Origin: Marmoricola sp.
Lineage (GTDB): Bacteria; Actinomycetota; Actinomycetes; Propionibacteriales; Nocardioidaceae
Length of the DNA: 10,095 nt
NCBI GenBank assembly: GCA_030151765.1
Contig: JASLCW010000286.1
Location: forward strand, 1-10,095
Direction: 5' to 3'
How positions within the stretch are numbered: the first letter of the stretch is position 1; every line of letters starts with the position of its first letter. The notes beneath the pieces were generated by a model that saw only the letters and a program-made list of their open reading frames with translations, did no database searches and was not told where the DNA came from. The translations under genes and the position numbers were made by a program. Shown in pieces: positions 7,342 to 10,095 of the stretch.

Positions 7342-7439
7342 CCTCAGGTTTCCCATGTGATCCATCAGGACTGGTGCATCACACGAGATGCATCGTGTGT
7401 GGTGCGCCAGTTTGGGTGGATCACATGGGAAACCCGGGG
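7342..7439 (+). repeat. Long gap-free imperfect palindrome / giant hairpin
   Basis: The sequence is symmetric about 7390.5, the middle of ATGCAT. The outer arms GGTTTCCCATGTGATCCA (7347-7364) and its exact complement (7417-7434) give 18 perfect pairs. Over the 44 pairs of 7347-7434 I count 36 Watson-Crick pairs, 6 that are G-U wobbles in + strand RNA (7365/7416, 7368/7413, 7369/7412, 7375/7406, 7379/7402, 7385/7396) and 2 true mismatches (7367/7414, 7386/7395), with no insertion or deletion. The match resumes at 7342-7345 with 7436-7439 (one G-U). GC content is about 55 percent, well below the flanking genes. It lies between two convergent genes and contains the stop codon of the kinase gene. 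It may be a bidirectional terminator, a structured RNA or a miniature repeat element; there is no T-tract. Confidence 0.9.
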
Positions 7440-8770
7440 CCAGCGGGGAGATCCAGCGTCGCGGCCAGTCCCCCACCCGGGGCATCCGCGAGCAGCAACC
7501 GGCCACCCCTGCGCTCGAGGAGCGTGGCGACGATCGCCAGGCCGAGCCCGGTGCCGCCGCTGTCGCGATCGCGGGCCGGGTCGAGCCGGGTGAAGCGTTC
7601 CTGCATGCGGGCACGCTGCTCGGTCGGTACGCCGGGTCCGTCGTCGCTGACGACGACGTGCACCCGGTCGCCCACGCGACGAGCCCGTACGTCGACCTGC
7701 GTCTGGGCGTGCCGTACGGCGTTGTCCAGCAGGTTGGTCAGCAAGCGATCGAGCTCGCCGTCCCCGAGTTCGACCACGAGACCGGGCTCGGTCTCGACGG
7801 TCGCGTCGGCGTACCGGATCCGGAGCCGGTCGAGGACCTCGCCGACATCGACCGCCCGGGCCGGCGGCAGCGGTACGGCGTCACTGTCGAGCCGGGCCAT
7901 CACCAGCAGGTCCTCCACGAGGGCGGACATCCTGATCACGTCCTCCAGCAGGCCCTGATCCAGATCGCCGGACTCCCCCAGGCGCTCGTCCAATCTCTGG
8001 GCGACCTCGAGCTGGGTGCGCATCGAGGTGAGCGGGCTGCGCAGTTCGTGCGCCACGTCGGCGAGGAAGGCGCGCTGCCGTTCGCGTGAGGCGGCCAACC
8101 GGTCCAGCATCGAGTTCAGGGTGAGCGCGAGCGCATGGATCTCGTCGGCCGAGTCCGGCACCGGGAGTCGCTCGTCGTCACCGGCACCGGAGATCCGCTC
8201 CGCACCGGCCCGGAGCCGCTCGACCGGTCGCAGCGTGGCGCCGATCAGCCGCCACGAGATCGCCGCCAACACCAGCAGCAGCACCGGCAGCACCGCGAAG
8301 AGGGTGATCCGGAGGATCCGCGCGGTGCGGCCGAGCTCATCGGTCGACACCGCGACCACGACGACGCGATCGCGGCCGGCTACCCGCTCCGCGACCACCA
8401 GGTACGGCGACTGCTCGGTCATCCGCGCCCCGTCGATCCGGATCGGTCCGCGCAGTGCCCTCCGGAGCTGATCGGGCGTCACCAGCGCGGTGAGCTGGTC
8501 GCCGGCGGCGGTCGCGCTGACCACCCGGTCCTGGCCGTCGAGCACCTGGACGACCTGGGATCCGGCCACCGGGATGGGCCGGGGCAGCCTACCGGTGCGC
8601 ACCAGTTCGGCGACCTGGTCGGCGGTGGCCCGGGCATCACGACGGAGCGCGTTGCCGGCCGCGAAGGACGAGGCGCCGTACAGGACCACACCGACGACGA
8701 CCGTCGTGACCGCGACCGCCACCACACCCAGGAGCAGCAGGCGCACCCGGAGCGAGAGGCCGCGCCTCAT
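7421..8770 (-). CDS. Two-component sensor histidine kinase
   Basis: This is a 449-residue membrane sensor kinase. It has membrane segment 1 (about 10-32), an extracytoplasmic sensor loop of about 120 residues (33-153), membrane segment 2 (about 154-176) and a HAMP linker (about 177-230). The HisKA helix follows, with the phospho-accepting His241 in DVAHELRSPLTSM. The HATPase domain has N-box NLLDNAVRH (346-354), G1 DDGPG (376-380) and G2 GGTGLGLAIV (405-414). All residues needed for kinase activity are present. The loop has no recognisable domain and only scattered charged and hydrophobic strands, so the signal is unknown. The ATG overlaps the regulator's stop codon (ATGA), giving one operon with the regulator first. 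The last four residues (GFPM) and the stop codon lie within the right arm of the palindrome, so the end of the protein may have been reshaped by that element. Confidence 0.95.
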   Translation of the reverse strand: MRRGLSLRVRLLLLGVVAVAVTTVVVGVVLYGASSFAAGNALRRDARATADQVAELVRTGRLPRPIPVAGSQVVQVLDGQDRVVSATAAGDQLTALVTPDQLRRALRGPIRIDGARMTEQSPYLVVAERVAGRDRVVVVAVSTDELGRTARILRITLFAVLPVLLLVLAAISWRLIGATLRPVERLRAGAERISGAGDDERLPVPDSADEIHALALTLNSMLDRLAASRERQRAFLADVAHELRSPLTSMRTQLEVAQRLDERLGESGDLDQGLLEDVIRMSALVEDLLVMARLDSDAVPLPPARAVDVGEVLDRLRIRYADATVETEPGLVVELGDGELDRLLTNLLDNAVRHAQTQVDVRARRVGDRVHVVVSDDGPGVPTEQRARMQERFTRLDPARDRDSGGTGLGLAIVATLLERRGGRLLLADAPGGGLAATLDLPAGPGFPM

Positions 8771-9423
8771 GGAACCACTCGATAGCCGGCGCCGCGGACG
8801 GTCCGGATCAGGTCACGGCCGAGCTTGCGGCGCAGATAGCCGACGTACACCTCGACGGCATTGGCATCCACAGCGTCGGGCGTCTCCCAGACGTGGTCGA
8901 TCAGCTCCGTCTTGGTGATCACCCGGTCGGGATGGCGCATCAGGTACTCCGCCAGCGCGAACTCGCGCGGGGTCAGGGCGACCGGTTCGTCGCCCAGGCG
9001 CACTTCCCGCGCCGCCGGATCGAGGACCACATCACCGGCCGTCAGCAACACCGGGCGAGGTGCCTGCCCGCGACGGAGCAGTGCGCGCAGGCGGGCCAGC
9101 AGGACGACGAAGGAGAAGGGCTTGGTCAGGTAGTCGTCGGCACCGTAGTCGAGTCCGTCCGCCTGATCGTGCGGCCCGTCCTTGGCGGAGAGCATCAGCA
9201 CCGGCACCCAATTGTCCTCGGCACGCAACCGGCGTACGACCTCGTACCCGGACAGGCCCGGGAGCATCACGTCGAGGACGATCACGTCGAAGTCGCCATA
9301 CTGGGCCCGTTCCAGGCCGCTGATGCCGTCGCCGGCCGTCTCCACGACGAACCCCTCGGCGCTCAGCCCACGCGCCAGCGCCCGTGCCAGACGCGGCTCG
9401 TCGTCGACCACCAGCAGACGCAT
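8767..9423 (-). CDS. OmpR/PhoB-family response regulator
   Basis: This is a 218-residue DNA-binding response regulator. The receiver domain (1 to about 118) has the acidic pocket VVDDEP (Asp7, Asp8), phospho-acceptor Asp51 in VLDVMLPG, switch Ser79 in MLSAKD, and Lys101 in YLTKPF. The winged-helix output domain (about 126-218) has the usual blocks LTPREFALAEYLMRHP, VDANAVEVYVGYLRRKLG and IRTVRGAGYRV. It receives phosphate from the kinase encoded immediately downstream (4-bp ATGA overlap) and binds DNA as a dimer, normally at direct repeats. The start ATG at 9423 is preceded by AAGGTGG with 4 nt spacing, so this gene has a conventional leader, unlike several neighbours. The 82-bp region shared with the divergent LolA-like gene is the obvious place for its own binding site. 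Confidence 0.97.
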   Translation of the reverse strand: MRLLVVDDEPRLARALARGLSAEGFVVETAGDGISGLERAQYGDFDVIVLDVMLPGLSGYEVVRRLRAEDNWVPVLMLSAKDGPHDQADGLDYGADDYLTKPFSFVVLLARLRALLRRGQAPRPVLLTAGDVVLDPAAREVRLGDEPVALTPREFALAEYLMRHPDRVITKTELIDHVWETPDAVDANAVEVYVGYLRRKLGRDLIRTVRGAGYRVVP

Positions 9424-9427
9424 GTGA

Positions 9428-9434
9428 CCACCTT
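9428..9434 (-). promoter_or_regulatory. Shine-Dalgarno site of the response regulator gene
   Basis: On the minus strand AAGGTGG stands 4 nt before the ATG at 9423, one mismatch from the ideal AAGGAGG. It supports the chosen start. Confidence 0.7.
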
Positions 9435-9440
9435 GGCACC

Positions 9441-9471
9441 CTCACCTTGTGAGCGGGCACAGGTTCTCAGC
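9441..9471. promoter_or_regulatory. Possible response-regulator binding region
   Basis: In the divergent gap, CTCAC-CTT-GTGAG (9441-9453) is a perfect 5-bp inverted repeat, and a further CTCAGC (9466-9471) repeats the CTCACC of 9441-9446 at 25-bp spacing. OmpR-type regulators bind short spaced half-sites, so this is a plausible site for autoregulation and control of the LolA-like gene. The motif is short and unverified. Confidence 0.3.
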
Positions 9472-9492
9472 GCGCCCACAGCATCGTCGGTC

Positions 9493-9498
9493 CATTGT
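9493..9498 (+). promoter_or_regulatory. Weak candidate -10 for the LolA-like gene
   Basis: CATTGT ends 7 nt before the ATG at 9506, the spacing of a leaderless start, but it lacks the first T of TANNNT. No good Shine-Dalgarno site is present either. Confidence 0.3.
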
Positions 9499-9505
9499 GG
9501 TGCCC

Positions 9506-10095
9506 ATGAGCAGCACCGAACCGCGTCCCGAATCCGCGTCCACCCTCTCCCGACAGCTGCGCCGTCGGTGGCGCTGGCTCACTCCCCTCCTCGCCCTGGC
9601 CATCTTCGCCGGCGCCGGGGGCATGGTCGCGGCCTTCACGAACGCAGCCGATGCCGCCCTCAAGCCACGCTCGGTCTCGTCACTGATCAACGACGTCCGG
9701 CATGCCAATCTGGCCAACGGCTCGGGCACCATCGTGCAGACCTCCGATCTGGGGCTGCCGGCCCTCCCCGACATGGCCACCGCCGGCGGGAGCAATCTGG
9801 CCAGCCTGCTGACCGGCACCCACACGCTCCGCTTCTGGTACGGCGGCCCGAAGCAGCTGCGCCTCGCGCTGCTCAGCGAGTTCGGTGAGACCGACCTTGT
9901 CCACAACGGCTCCTCGCTGTGGCAGTGGAACAGTGCCAGCAAGAGCGCCACCGAATGGACGCTCCCCGCCGGCACCGCCGCGAAGAAGCACCAGAGCCTG
10001 CCCGGGATGCCGAGCGCCGGTGCGACACCCCCGGAGGTCGCCAAGAAGGCGCTCGGCGACACCTCGTCGACGACCGCGATCACCGCAGGACCCGA
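9506..10095 (+). CDS. LolA/RseB-like envelope protein (N-terminal part, runs off window)
   Basis: The frame is open from the ATG at 9506 to the window end, giving 196 complete codons. The N terminus is polar, then very basic (RQLRRRWRW, 16-24), and leads into a hydrophobic segment (about 25-45) with a possible cleavage site after NAADA (46-50). No lipobox cysteine is seen. The mature part has SGTIVQTSDLGLPALPDM (73-90), LLTGTHTLRFWYGGPKQLRL (101-120) and LVHNGSSLWQWNSAS (131-145). This order of strands matches the actinobacterial proteins usually annotated as LolA-like or RseB-domain, whose fold binds lipid or acyl groups in a half-barrel. It would act on the outer face of the membrane. In relatives such genes are often followed by ABC transporter genes; that lies outside this window. 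It is divergent from the regulator gene (82-bp gap), suggesting control by that two-component system. Confidence 0.82.
   Translation, partial: MSSTEPRPESASTLSRQLRRRWRWLTPLLALAIFAGAGGMVAAFTNAADAALKPRSVSSLINDVRHANLANGSGTIVQTSDLGLPALPDMATAGGSNLASLLTGTHTLRFWYGGPKQLRLALLSEFGETDLVHNGSSLWQWNSASKSATEWTLPAGTAAKKHQSLPGMPSAGATPPEVAKKALGDTSSTTAITAGP

Overview
This is a high-GC chromosomal window from an actinobacterium. Codon use, GTAC-rich arginine/valine/tyrosine codons, several apparently leaderless promoters (TANNNT about 6-7 nt before the start codon) and a LolA-like protein beside a two-component system point to the Propionibacteriales/Nocardioides side of the phylum. That placement is inference, not proof. 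All of it reads as ordinary chromosome: I see no transposase, integrase, CRISPR array, tRNA or rRNA, and no stretch over 300 bases lacks a gene.

Layout. 1-339: 3' end of a histidinol-phosphatase (IMPase family), + strand. 417-848: small two-CBS-domain protein, +. 854-899: a 46-bp gap-free symmetric palindrome directly upstream of an FKBP-type prolyl isomerase (924-1292, +). 1300-1569 and 1574-2863: a two-gene minus-strand operon, DUF445 membrane protein then S4 RNA-binding protein. 2864-2902: a 39-bp divergent promoter region serving DUF445 and a secreted HEFFH metalloprotease (2903-4546, +). 4536-5108: minus-strand helical protein with a basic tail, tail-to-tail with the protease and head-to-head (16-bp gap) with an acyl-CoA dehydrogenase pair (5125-6273 and 6285-7337, +). 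7342-7439: a long palindrome between the dehydrogenases and the convergent kinase. 7421-8770 and 8767-9423: minus-strand histidine kinase and OmpR-type response regulator, overlapping by ATGA. 9506 to window end: the start of a LolA/RseB-like envelope protein, +, divergent from the regulator.

How genes work together. The two acyl-CoA dehydrogenases look like complementary halves of one heteromeric enzyme: the first keeps the candidate catalytic glutamate and substrate-side motif, the second keeps the FAD-binding RQQFG and QLHGG motifs. The kinase/regulator pair probably controls an envelope function, with the divergent LolA-like gene as an obvious candidate target. The most unusual features are the two long gap-free palindromes. 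In the larger one, six of the eight non-Watson-Crick positions become G-U wobble pairs if the + strand is transcribed. I found no convincing new multi-gene system; the findings are mostly about non-coding structure, promoter architecture and division of labour in the dehydrogenase pair.
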